This document shows, in pieces, positions 7,472 to 13,062 of a stretch of DNA of 13,887 nt. Made by a program: the position numbers and the translations under genes. The notes beneath the pieces are model-generated. The model was not told the DNA's origin and made no database searches. It saw nothing but the letters and a program-made list of their open reading frames with translations. Source of the DNA: an uncultured Bacilli bacterium (GTDB taxonomy: Bacteria; Bacillota_I; Bacilli_A; RF39; UBA660); NCBI GenBank assembly GCA_947632295.1, contig CANROQ010000008.1:1-13887 (forward strand), written 5' to 3'. Each line of letters opens with the position of its first letter. Position 1 is the first letter of the stretch.

Positions 7472-8015
7472 TAGAATTTTCTCCATTTCCAAATTTAGAT
7501 TGTAATTCTTTTAATGTTCTATAAATTAAATTTTTTATATATGACTCATTTACATTTAAAACTTTGGAGATTTCTTTAATGGATAAATCCATTTGATAAT
7601 ATAGATAAAATACTTTAGGAATATTTTGATTCTTTTTTGACTTTATATATTTCCATATAAAAGTCCAATCATCTCTTCTAATAATAAAATTTTCAATATT
7701 GATATCATCTTCCATTAAATCGATAAGTTCTATATCATTAACATTTTTTTCAAATATAGATATAGTTTTTATTTTTTGTAATAAAGTAAAATGTTTTTTT
7801 ATTTTATTGTTAGTAATTCCTATAATATAACTTTTAATGTTTTTATTTGACAATTCCTTTTTATTTAAAATATTCCATAATTCCAAATATGTTTCTTGAA
7901 TTATATCATTAGCATCATTAATATTATGACACTTTACAATTACATATTTTAATATATCTAAATATGTTTTGTCATATATATCATTAAATTTATATAGGTT
8001 TGATTGACTAGCCAT
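7464..8015 (-). CDS. ECF-type sigma factor
   Basis: At 183 aa it has the two-domain ECF layout. Region 2 (about 8-80) includes DANDIIQETYLELW, the usual polymerase-binding helix. After a variable linker, region 4 (about 130-176) includes YLYYQMDLSIKEISKVLNVN and ESYIKNLIYRTLKELQSKF, the helix-turn-helix that reads the -35. It lacks region 3, as expected. It opens an operon with the anti-sigma gene (8-base overlap) and a lipoprotein gene. The start is supported by AGGTGG a few bases upstream of ATG. The family redirects RNA polymerase in response to envelope stress once the anti-sigma factor lets go. A TATAAT lies at 8028-8033 and two TGAAAC motifs lie further upstream. Confidence 0.9.
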   Translation of the reverse strand: MASQSNLYKFNDIYDKTYLDILKYVIVKCHNINDANDIIQETYLELWNILNKKELSNKNIKSYIIGITNNKIKKHFTLLQKIKTISIFEKNVNDIELIDLMEDDINIENFIIRRDDWTFIWKYIKSKKNQNIPKVFYLYYQMDLSIKEISKVLNVNESYIKNLIYRTLKELQSKFGNGENSND

Positions 8016-8050
8016 ATAACCACCTACATTATAATAATCCCCAATTATTT

Positions 8051-8087
8051 AAAAAAAGTTTCAAAAATTTAATATTTTAAAACTTTT
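8051..8087 (-). terminator. Terminator-like hairpin upstream of the ECF sigma gene
   Basis: On the minus strand AAAAGTTTTAAAA pairs with TTTTTGAAACTTTT (one C/A mismatch) and is followed by seven T. It would end transcription coming from the XRE operon. Its right arm contains TGAAAC, which resembles an ECF -35 box, so a promoter role is an alternative. Confidence 0.5.
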
Positions 8088-8204
8088 AATCAATAATTTG
8101 TAATTTATTTTTTTAAAAATCAATTTTAAAAACACTGTCATAAGCATTCTTTTTTTAAATTCTGTTTCAAATAATAAACAGGATATAAAGTGAAAGTTGT
8201 ATTA

Positions 8205-8510
8205 TTATTTAACTTCTACAATACTTTTAATATTACTTAGTCTATAATAAATCGTTTCTTTTTTTTCTTTGTTTAGTGTTTCTAGGATAATCCAAGTATC
8301 ATTAAAATCTTTTAATATTCCTCTTTTTTTACTACCAAAGGCTAATTCATATTCATCATCAGTATCAATCTCTATTTGCCTACCAACTAATTTTTTTAAT
8401 AATGAATAATCTTTTTTATTACTTTTGTTTTGATTATTTAAAATCATCTTAATCTTACTATTTAATTCAAAATAGAATAATATCAATATTAATAATAAAA
8501 ACACTTCCAT
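8205..8510 (-). CDS. Small membrane-anchored partner of the XRE regulator
   Basis: This 101-aa protein has an N-terminal hydrophobic helix (about 2-15, EVFLLLILILFYF), a short basic linker, and a small predicted beta-rich domain (37-101). That domain aligns with the C-terminal domain of the XRE protein encoded just upstream. Shared positions include L..LvG near the start, Y..AF, an ILkDfnDtWI segment and a closing I.SI.eV. Its ATG overlaps the XRE stop (TAATG), with AGGAGG 10 bases upstream, so the two are translated together. I know no named family. A membrane-bound form and a DNA-binding form of one domain suggest sequestration or joint ligand sensing. Confidence 0.7.
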   Translation of the reverse strand: MEVFLLLILILFYFELNSKIKMILNNQNKSNKKDYSLLKKLVGRQIEIDTDDEYELAFGSKKRGILKDFNDTWIILETLNKEKKETIYYRLSNIKSIVEVK

Positions 8511-8950
8511 TATTTATCTACCTCCTCAACTAATTTAATTGAAATGATAATATCTAAATCAATAATTTTATTTATTATTTCTTTTCCTTTTTTATATTCG
8601 ATTTTTATAAAACTATCACTAACATCTAAAATTTTTACATTAGCATTATAATTAATAAATGCATCAGCATAATTTTCATGCATAAGTAAATAGCAATTCT
8701 TACCAATCAAATTTTGTAATATATTATTGGAATTATTTTTACATTCGATTTCCAAATTGTTATCCAATAAATCATCTAAACTAATATTGAAAAATTTTGC
8801 TATATTTTTTGCTTGTAATATATCAGGAATAGTATTATTTTTTTCCCAATTTAATAAAGTTTGTCTAGAAATATTTAATTGTTCTGCTAAATTTTCTTGT
8901 GTTAGTCCTTTCTTTTTTCTTAGTTCAATAATTTTTTCACCTAATGTCAT
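8510..8950 (-). CDS. XRE-family transcriptional regulator with C-terminal beta domain
   Basis: Residues 1-64 form a classic Cro/C1-type helix-turn-helix (MTLGEKIIELRKKKGLTQEN, LAEQLNISRQTLLNWEKN, IPDILQAKNIAKFFNISLDDLL). Residues 78-146 form a predicted beta-rich domain (LIGKNCYLLM, then VKILDVSDSFIKIEYKKGKE) that recurs in the next gene. GGAGGTG 6 bases before ATG supports the start. The promoter region holds two perfect A/T palindromes overlapping its -35 and -10, suggesting autoregulation. Many Firmicutes XRE proteins of this size sit with a membrane partner. The regulated genes cannot be told from sequence. Confidence 0.85.
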   Translation of the reverse strand: MTLGEKIIELRKKKGLTQENLAEQLNISRQTLLNWEKNNTIPDILQAKNIAKFFNISLDDLLDNNLEIECKNNSNNILQNLIGKNCYLLMHENYADAFINYNANVKILDVSDSFIKIEYKKGKEIINKIIDLDIIISIKLVEEVDK

Positions 8951-8976
8951 ATAGCACCTCCAAAATAAATATACAT

Positions 8977-9033
8977 TATTTAAAAATATTTTTAAATAAA
9001 ATATCTATTACTTTTTGTAAAAATTTTTTTACA
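8977..9033 (-). promoter_or_regulatory. XRE promoter with two palindromic candidate operators
   Basis: On the minus strand TTTACA (9016-9021), 17 bases and TATTTA (8993-8998) make a moderate promoter. A perfect 22-bp palindrome at 8977-8998 covers the -10. An 18-bp palindrome at 9016-9033 (TGTAAAAA and its complement) covers the -35. Both are nearly pure A/T, so chance symmetry is possible. Confidence 0.5.
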
Positions 9034-9037
9034 TATC

Positions 9038-9068
9038 AAAAAAAGCAAACCTCATATATGGTTTACTT
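9038..9068 (-). terminator. Rho-independent terminator of the ASCH gene
   Basis: On the minus strand AAGTAAACC pairs with GGTTTGCTT (nine pairs including one T-G wobble) around an 8-base loop and is followed by a run of T. It lies 13 bases after the ASCH stop codon. Confidence 0.85.
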
Positions 9069-9080
9069 CATCAAATTTAT

Positions 9081-9485
9081 TTAAATGTTAAACTTCCAAA
9101 TATTTAATTTACCTTTAGCTTTTATTGGTTCATCTAGTGGTTCTATATTTTTTAATATCCAAGCATATCTACCAGTTTTATATATACCTGTTAGATATTC
9201 ATTTTTCTTATTTTTTATATTATTTATAAATTCATCTGTCATTTTAATACAATCTATTAATTCACATGAACATATTATTTTTCCAAAATTCAAATCATTT
9301 ATATCTACTAAAGACATCAATTTTGCATTTTCTTCACATTCTTTTGATATCTTAGTAGAACTAGCATGTATATATAATTTACCTCTATAATTTGTTTTCC
9401 AACTTCTAGTTTCTATAGTCTTTATACCATTTTTAATCAATGTTGCATATGGTTCCGTTATACTTAAAACTTTCGTGTCTATCAC
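9081..9485 (-). CDS. ASCH-domain protein
   Basis: At about 130 aa it covers a whole ASCH domain, a beta-barrel fold related to PUA and thought to bind RNA or act on modified nucleosides. The hallmark N-terminus is clear: VLSITEPYATLIKNGIKTIE, then TRSWKTNYRGKLYIHAS, with the conserved GxKxxExR-type loop. Later come CSCELIDCIKM and YAWILKNIEPLDEPIKAKGK. The start is odd. The ribosome site AGGAG overlaps the GTG at 9485, while 8 bases downstream of it lies ACG (9474-9476), exactly where related proteins have the Met of MKVLSI. GTG is used here as the formal start. It may be co-transcribed with the gene 51 bases upstream and is followed by a good terminator. Confidence 0.85.
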   Translation of the reverse strand: MIDTKVLSITEPYATLIKNGIKTIETRSWKTNYRGKLYIHASSTKISKECEENAKLMSLVDINDLNFGKIICSCELIDCIKMTDEFINNIKNKKNEYLTGIYKTGRYAWILKNIEPLDEPIKAKGKLNIWKFNI

Positions 9486-9536
9486 TCCTACAAATTATAA
9501 TTTACATTATTTTTCTAATTTTTTTAATTAATTATA

Positions 9537-10286
9537 TTACTCTATAACAATAGTACTTAAAATATCTTTTAGGTATTCATCATTTAAATCAGTTTCATCA
9601 ATAAACATAAATACATATCGCTTATTATCTTTTATAATATTAACTTCTTTCATACCATTTTTTATATTAAATATATAGCCATCATAATCACCATTTATTA
9701 AAGTAATGCTATCTACAGTTGGCATTATTACTGAAATCATAAACTGAATTGTATAATTTTCTTTCATTTCTTTAACACTAGTAAATATATTACTCTTAAT
9801 GTCTTTTTGTTTTGATAAATAGTTAAACAAATCGATATCATTATTTATATTATTGTTCTTCAAAACATTACTAAAATCAATATTTGAAATTCTTTTATCG
9901 CCTATTCCAAATAATGTTTTATCGGCTTTTAGCATATCTACATAAGTATCAGCAATTCCCATCCAAAAAGATTTGGTAGTATTGTTATCTTGATTTTTTA
10001 AAATTAGTTTTGGTGAAGAATTTTCTATGTTTTGGTCTAATCGGCTATAATCTTTAAAATCATTTCTAATTTTCATATTTTGATATTCAAAATATTCATT
10101 TACTTCAACTGAACTATGTTTAATAGTAATAGTGTTACTTATGTTAAATTGTTCAACATTATTTTTAGAATCCTGAGTCGTAATATTATTGACATTATAA
10201 TAATATAAATTAAAACCCTTATAACTAAAATAAACTATTATCAAAATAATAATAAAACTAATAATTAAAATACTTTTTTTCTTCAT
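9537..10286 (-). CDS. Membrane-anchored protein of unknown function
   Basis: This 249-aa protein has three Lys, then one hydrophobic helix (about 5-21, SILIISFIIILIIVYFS) without a lipobox Cys, so it is probably anchored with the rest outside the cell. The exterior part has about 225 residues and no family I recognise. It includes SFWMGIADTYVDMLKADKTL, FGIGDKRISNIDFSNVL and a C-terminal block around SITLINGDYDGYIFNIKNG with YVFMFIDETD. The end resembles small domains used for substrate or stress sensing, but this is only an impression. AGGAGG lies 11 bases before ATG, somewhat far. Its promoter sits between two inverted repeats (10297-10415). The ASCH gene follows after 51 bases. Confidence 0.65.
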   Translation of the reverse strand: MKKKSILIISFIIILIIVYFSYKGFNLYYYNVNNITTQDSKNNVEQFNISNTITIKHSSVEVNEYFEYQNMKIRNDFKDYSRLDQNIENSSPKLILKNQDNNTTKSFWMGIADTYVDMLKADKTLFGIGDKRISNIDFSNVLKNNNINNDIDLFNYLSKQKDIKSNIFTSVKEMKENYTIQFMISVIMPTVDSITLINGDYDGYIFNIKNGMKEVNIIKDNKRYVFMFIDETDLNDEYLKDILSTIVIE

Positions 10287-10296
10287 ATTACTTATA

Positions 10297-10415
10297 TCCT
10301 CCTAAGTTAATTATATATGCTATATAATAACTAGTAAATATATTTATATGATAATAACAATGTTATACATTTTATTAACATAGTATCTAAACCGCCATTA
10401 ATCAACTTAGGAGGA
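10297..10415. repeat. Inverted repeat pair (16 of 17 bp) flanking a promoter
   Basis: The left arm TCCTCCTAAGTTAATTA (10297-10313) is complementary, with one mismatch, to the right arm TAATCAACTTAGGAGGA (10399-10415). The interval is 85 bases and holds the promoter of the membrane protein gene. Each arm carries an AGGAGG ribosome-site core, on opposite strands. No invertase gene is in the window. Confidence 0.7.
10310..10338 (-). promoter_or_regulatory. Promoter of the 249-aa membrane protein gene
   Basis: On the minus strand TTTACT (10333-10338), exactly 17 bases and a perfect TATAAT (10310-10315) point at the gene starting at 10286. The transcript would start only a few bases before AGGAGG. 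The promoter lies inside the inverted-repeat pair. Confidence 0.65.
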
Positions 10416-10431
10416 CTGATATTTTATCATT

Positions 10432-11292
10432 CTATTTTTTAGTTTCTAATTTATAATTTTCATCTAAATATTGATATGGAAGGTTATTTTGATTACTAAT
10501 TACTGATTTACCTAAATTTTTTTCAATATCTTCTTTAGCAACCTTAGCAGCATGTCCACCCATTTTAGCAATTTTTTTATTTTGCTCTAATCCATATGGT
10601 TTATGCTCTTTAGCAAGTTCACGAGTAGCAATTTTTCCTAAATCGGTAAGTGCCACTTCTATATCAGACATATTATCTCTTAAAGATTCTTTTCTAATAC
10701 CCTTATATGATTTATATTCATTTGCTTTCATACCAGACCATTCTTTATATATCTCATTAGTTAGTATTCCATATTCATAATCTTCTGAAATACCTCCCTC
10801 TTTCCATATATCAGTTAATTTATTTCTATCTAGTATACCTTTTAATCTTGTTTCAATCCATTTATCAGAATATCCTCGTTTTCGATAATAATTAATTGCT
10901 CTTTTAATAGCAATTTCAGGATCAAATACCTCATCAATTCTTTCACTACCTAAATTAGCAAGCCAAATTTTAAGTGGTTCGGCTTTTGGCGATGGAATTG
11001 ATTCAATTAATCTTAATATTCCTTTAGTATCTAAAACATCTGTTAAATAACTTTTACCATCTTTTTGAGATTTTAATTTCAGTTGTCCCAATTTTGAGGA
11101 CAACTGACTTCCTTCATTATTTAATTTTGTTTTTAAAGCATTCCAATATTTTCTTGGTCTAGAACTTTCTGTTAATGCCCCAATAACATCTACTACACTA
11201 AAATAATAATCTTCTTTTTCACTATTCCAAATGCTTCTTATTTCCTTACCTTCAAATAAATTTGAAATTGTTTCTAATTTGTTTTGATTCAT
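10432..11292 (-). CDS. Bro-N domain protein with DinD-like C-terminus
   Basis: This 286-aa protein begins with a Bro-N domain (about 12-110, including EIRSIWNSEKEDYYFSVVDV, IGALTESSRPRKYW and LKIWLANLGSERIDEV). Its C-terminal half (about 125-265) includes YKSYKGIRKESLRDNMSDIE, LGKIATRELAKEHKPYGL and GGHAAKVAKEDIEKNLGK. That order (short Lys-rich stretch, NM or HMGS-like turn, A-rich helix, then GG..A.....I...G) parallels E. coli DinD, a DNA-damage-induced protein. The start at 11292 has AGGAGG 6-7 bases upstream, after a TTGACG-17-TATAAT promoter. A LexA-type box lies in the promoter spacer, so SOS control fits the similarity. Bro-N proteins also occur as phage antirepressors, but no phage genes are nearby. 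The DinD link is from memory of the family. Confidence 0.75.
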   Translation of the reverse strand: MNQNKLETISNLFEGKEIRSIWNSEKEDYYFSVVDVIGALTESSRPRKYWNALKTKLNNEGSQLSSKLGQLKLKSQKDGKSYLTDVLDTKGILRLIESIPSPKAEPLKIWLANLGSERIDEVFDPEIAIKRAINYYRKRGYSDKWIETRLKGILDRNKLTDIWKEGGISEDYEYGILTNEIYKEWSGMKANEYKSYKGIRKESLRDNMSDIEVALTDLGKIATRELAKEHKPYGLEQNKKIAKMGGHAAKVAKEDIEKNLGKSVISNQNNLPYQYLDENYKLETKK

Positions 11293-11313
11293 ATAAAACC
11301 TCCTGATAAAAGC

Positions 11314-11342
11314 ATTATACAACAAGAACATTTGTTCGTCAA
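11314..11342 (-). promoter_or_regulatory. Strong promoter with embedded LexA (SOS) box
   Basis: On the minus strand TTGACG (11337-11342), 17 bases and TATAAT (11314-11319). Within the spacer is CGAACAAATGTTCT (11325-11338), containing the palindrome GAACAAATGTTC with perfect GAAC/GTTC half sites. This matches the Bacillus-type LexA site CGAACnnnnGTTCG at all but the last base. Repressor bound there would block the polymerase. Confidence 0.85.
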
Positions 11343-11382
11343 CATGTCTTTGCTATTTTAATTTTTTATATAAATTATTATA

Positions 11383-11408
11383 CAAAAACAAAACACATAA
11401 ATGTTTTG
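11383..11408 (-). terminator. Terminator of the 8-span membrane protein gene
   Basis: On the minus strand CAAAACA pairs with TGTTTTG around a 6-base loop, followed by five T. It begins right at the stop codon of the gene that ends at 11410. Confidence 0.7.
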
Positions 11409-11409
11409 C

Positions 11410-12270
11410 TTATATATTTTTTAATTTTTTATTAGCACTAATTATCATATATATGGACATAACTGTATTTATTAAACACACTATAAATCCCATTATACTA
11501 GTCATTAATATTTTAAACTCACTATCATTTGTTCCAAACTCAGATACCATAGCCACCTCAAGTGAAATCATAGAAACCATAGCTACTGTTAAGTTAATAC
11601 ATTTACTTGATGCTAAAAGTGGACTATGATTTTTTCGATATTTAATTACATTTATAATAGCACTTATAATTAAATAAAAATCATATAATGCTACAATATA
11701 AATAATAAAACCGGCATAATTTATTTCTTGATTTTGTTTAATTATTAAAACAATCATACCTGTTAAGATCAAATTTAGAAATAAAAGTGTTATCCCTGTT
11801 AATCTTAACTTTTTATATTCACTTTTTAAGTCTATTCCTACTTCATTTTTTATATCTTTGATAATAGATAACTTCATTAAACATAAAATTAAATAATAAA
11901 CTGCAAAAGTAATAAACCACCAAGACATATAATATATTCCTGTTCCTAATTTAAAAATACCATATACAAAATTCAAAAAAAGTGATAATGCCAAAAATAT
12001 TTTAGTTATTAATAACTCATGTTTTTTATATAAATTATAATGTTTAGATTTTTTAATAGCGTTATTACTAAACTGACAAATTTTAAAAAACCAAATACAA
12101 AAAATAATCAAAGCATAAGTAGATAAAAGATAACTTACATAGGCAAGTGGTGTATTTTCTAAATGAAAACTAAATACATAAATTAATAAGCCAAAAGCCA
12201 CATTAAATAAAACCAATCCAACTATCCTATTTGGAAAAAATATATTCTTTAATATTTTCTTCATACACAT
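11410..12270 (-). CDS. Polytopic membrane protein of unknown function
   Basis: At 286 aa it has about eight hydrophobic spans (approximately 15-33, 42-62, 86-106, 113-133, 157-177, 185-208, 223-243 and 254-277), with basic loops between them. I recognise no transporter or enzyme motif. It is last of three minus-strand genes downstream of the tetR-linked promoter. The start is unusual: ATG at 12270 (or 12264) has no visible ribosome-binding site and lies only seven bases after the T-run of a terminator-like hairpin. Expression therefore needs read-through of that hairpin or a start further inside. Its Trp-Phe-rich spans and length look intact. Confidence 0.7.
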   Translation of the reverse strand: MCMKKILKNIFFPNRIVGLVLFNVAFGLLIYVFSFHLENTPLAYVSYLLSTYALIIFCIWFFKICQFSNNAIKKSKHYNLYKKHELLITKIFLALSLFLNFVYGIFKLGTGIYYMSWWFITFAVYYLILCLMKLSIIKDIKNEVGIDLKSEYKKLRLTGITLLFLNLILTGMIVLIIKQNQEINYAGFIIYIVALYDFYLIISAIINVIKYRKNHSPLLASSKCINLTVAMVSMISLEVAMVSEFGTNDSEFKILMTSIMGFIVCLINTVMSIYMIISANKKLKNI

Positions 12271-12277
12271 CTAATCG

Positions 12278-12303
12278 AAAAAAAGAGAATTTTTATAATT
12301 CTC
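12278..12303 (-). terminator. Terminator or attenuator between two membrane protein genes
   Basis: On the minus strand GAGAATT and AATTCTC form a 7-bp stem with a 5-base loop, followed by seven T. It fills most of the 36-base gap between the stop of the 131-aa gene and the ATG of the 286-aa gene, so it may set the level of the downstream gene. Confidence 0.8.
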
Positions 12304-12306
12304 CAA

Positions 12307-12702
12307 TTATTTTTTATTGCTTTTTAAATACGAATATATTGGATAGTTGAATACACATATAAGTAAACCAATAATACCTATTATAATACCAATTATTAAA
12401 TTAGTTTTATCGGGTTCATCAACCATTACTTTACTCATACCAAATCCCATTACTAAAGCACCAACAATTCCTACAAACCAAGTTAATACTATACCCCAAT
12501 TTATAGGACCGTGTTCTTTTTTATGATGATTATTTCTATATACAGGAATAATACATAGTAAAATAATAAAACCTAAAAATGTTACTACAACACCTGCTGC
12601 AAATAAATCCCACTCTGGTATTAGGCACATGCACATACCAACTGCAAATACTAAACCACCTATCGTTCCTAAAATTATTTCTAACAAAGTTTCTTTTTTC
12701 AT
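12307..12702 (-). CDS. Small four-span membrane protein with internal duplication
   Basis: This 131-aa protein has four hydrophobic spans (about 9-28, 33-54, 70-90 and 101-120). The two halves repeat the same pattern: GTIGGLVFAVGMCMCLI in the first and GIVGALVMGFGMSKVMV in the second, each followed by another Gly/Ile-rich span ending near a Pro and Tyr. A His/Lys-rich loop (about 58-65, NNHHKKEHG) joins them. Proteins of this form are common uncharacterised genes in lactobacilli and clostridia, in my recollection. GGAGGTATT before ATG gives a sound start. It follows the small helical protein gene by 16 bases and shares its TetR-linked promoter. Confidence 0.75.
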   Translation of the reverse strand: MKKETLLEIILGTIGGLVFAVGMCMCLIPEWDLFAAGVVVTFLGFIILLCIIPVYRNNHHKKEHGPINWGIVLTWFVGIVGALVMGFGMSKVMVDEPDKTNLIIGIIIGIIGLLICVFNYPIYSYLKSNKK

Positions 12703-12718
12703 AATACCTCCATATACC

Positions 12719-12940
12719 TTATTTATTTAATTTTTCATGTTGCTTTTCTTTTAGTTCTTCTTGTTCCTTTTTAATTCGCACCTTTGCTTCTTCTATAGTT
12801 TCACCATCTTTTTTTAAAAAAGTATCAACAAATTTATCCTCAACTTTCTTATAACTACTAACCACTGTATTTTCAATTTTTTTGTATCCACTAATGGCAG
12901 CCTTTTCAATTTTTTTATTAGCATCGACAATTTTAGACAT
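12719..12940 (-). CDS. Small charged helical protein next to tetR
   Basis: This 73-aa protein (MSKIVDANKKIEKAAISGYK, then KIENTVVSSYKKVEDKFVDT, ending in a Lys/Glu-rich helix) has no signal or membrane span. It contains a loose 11-residue repeat, with KKIEkaaIsGY, KKIEnTVVSSY and KKVEDKFVDTF in succession. This suggests a long amphipathic helix. ATG at 12940 is chosen because AGAGGAAG lies 7 bases upstream; the in-frame TTG at 12958 does not have this. It is the first gene divergent from tetR and is probably controlled by it. Similar small proteins beside TetR genes occur in other Firmicutes, as I recall; no function is known to me. Confidence 0.75.
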   Translation of the reverse strand: MSKIVDANKKIEKAAISGYKKIENTVVSSYKKVEDKFVDTFLKKDGETIEEAKVRIKKEQEELKEKQHEKLNK

Positions 12941-12964
12941 ATATTCACTTCCTCTCAATAATAA

Positions 12965-12974
12965 GACACTTGTC
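12965..12974. promoter_or_regulatory. Candidate TetR operator O1
   Basis: GACACTTGTC, extended to AAGACACTTGTCTT (12963-12976), is a near-perfect palindrome. It overlaps the -35 of the tetR promoter and lies in the leader of the divergent operon. A sister copy occurs at 13033-13042. Confidence 0.65.
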
Positions 12975-12998
12975 TTTTTATTACAATTTTAGTATAAT
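12970..12998 (+). promoter_or_regulatory. tetR promoter
   Basis: TTGTCT (12970-12975), 17 bases and TATAAT (12993-12998). Its -35 is the right half of operator O1, so a protein bound there would shut the promoter: a typical autoregulation layout. Confidence 0.7.
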
Positions 12999-13019
12999 CT
13001 TTTAGAAAGAGAAATACAA
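12991..13019 (-). promoter_or_regulatory. Divergent promoter for the small-protein and membrane-protein genes
   Basis: On the minus strand TTGTAT (13014-13019), 17 bases and TATACT (12991-12996). Its -10 overlaps the -10 of the tetR promoter on the other strand. A second option nearer the gene is TTGTAA-17-TATTAT, with O1 in its spacer, but it would place the transcript start inside the ribosome site. Confidence 0.6.
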
Positions 13020-13032
13020 TCAACAATTTATA

Positions 13033-13042
13033 GACATTTGTC
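13033..13042. promoter_or_regulatory. Candidate TetR operator O2
   Basis: GACATTTGTC differs from O1 by one central base and keeps the GACA/TGTC half sites. It lies in the tetR leader just before AAAAGGAG, 68 bases from O1. Confidence 0.6.
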
Positions 13043-13062
13043 CAATTAAAAGGAGTAAATAC

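Noticed and set aside
8727..8954. Plus-strand open frame across the XRE gene
   Set aside because: Antisense to a clear helix-turn-helix coding sequence.
9085..9390. Plus-strand open frame across the ASCH gene
   Set aside because: Antisense to a well-conserved ASCH domain, with hydrophobic shadow composition.
10360..10390. Small ATGTTA/TAACAT hairpin as terminator for the Bro-N gene
   Set aside because: Only six weak pairs with a long loop and no T-run on the relevant strand.
10432..11292. Bro-N gene as part of a prophage
   Set aside because: No integrase, terminase, capsid or attachment-site repeats nearby, and the gene has its own chromosomal-style LexA promoter.
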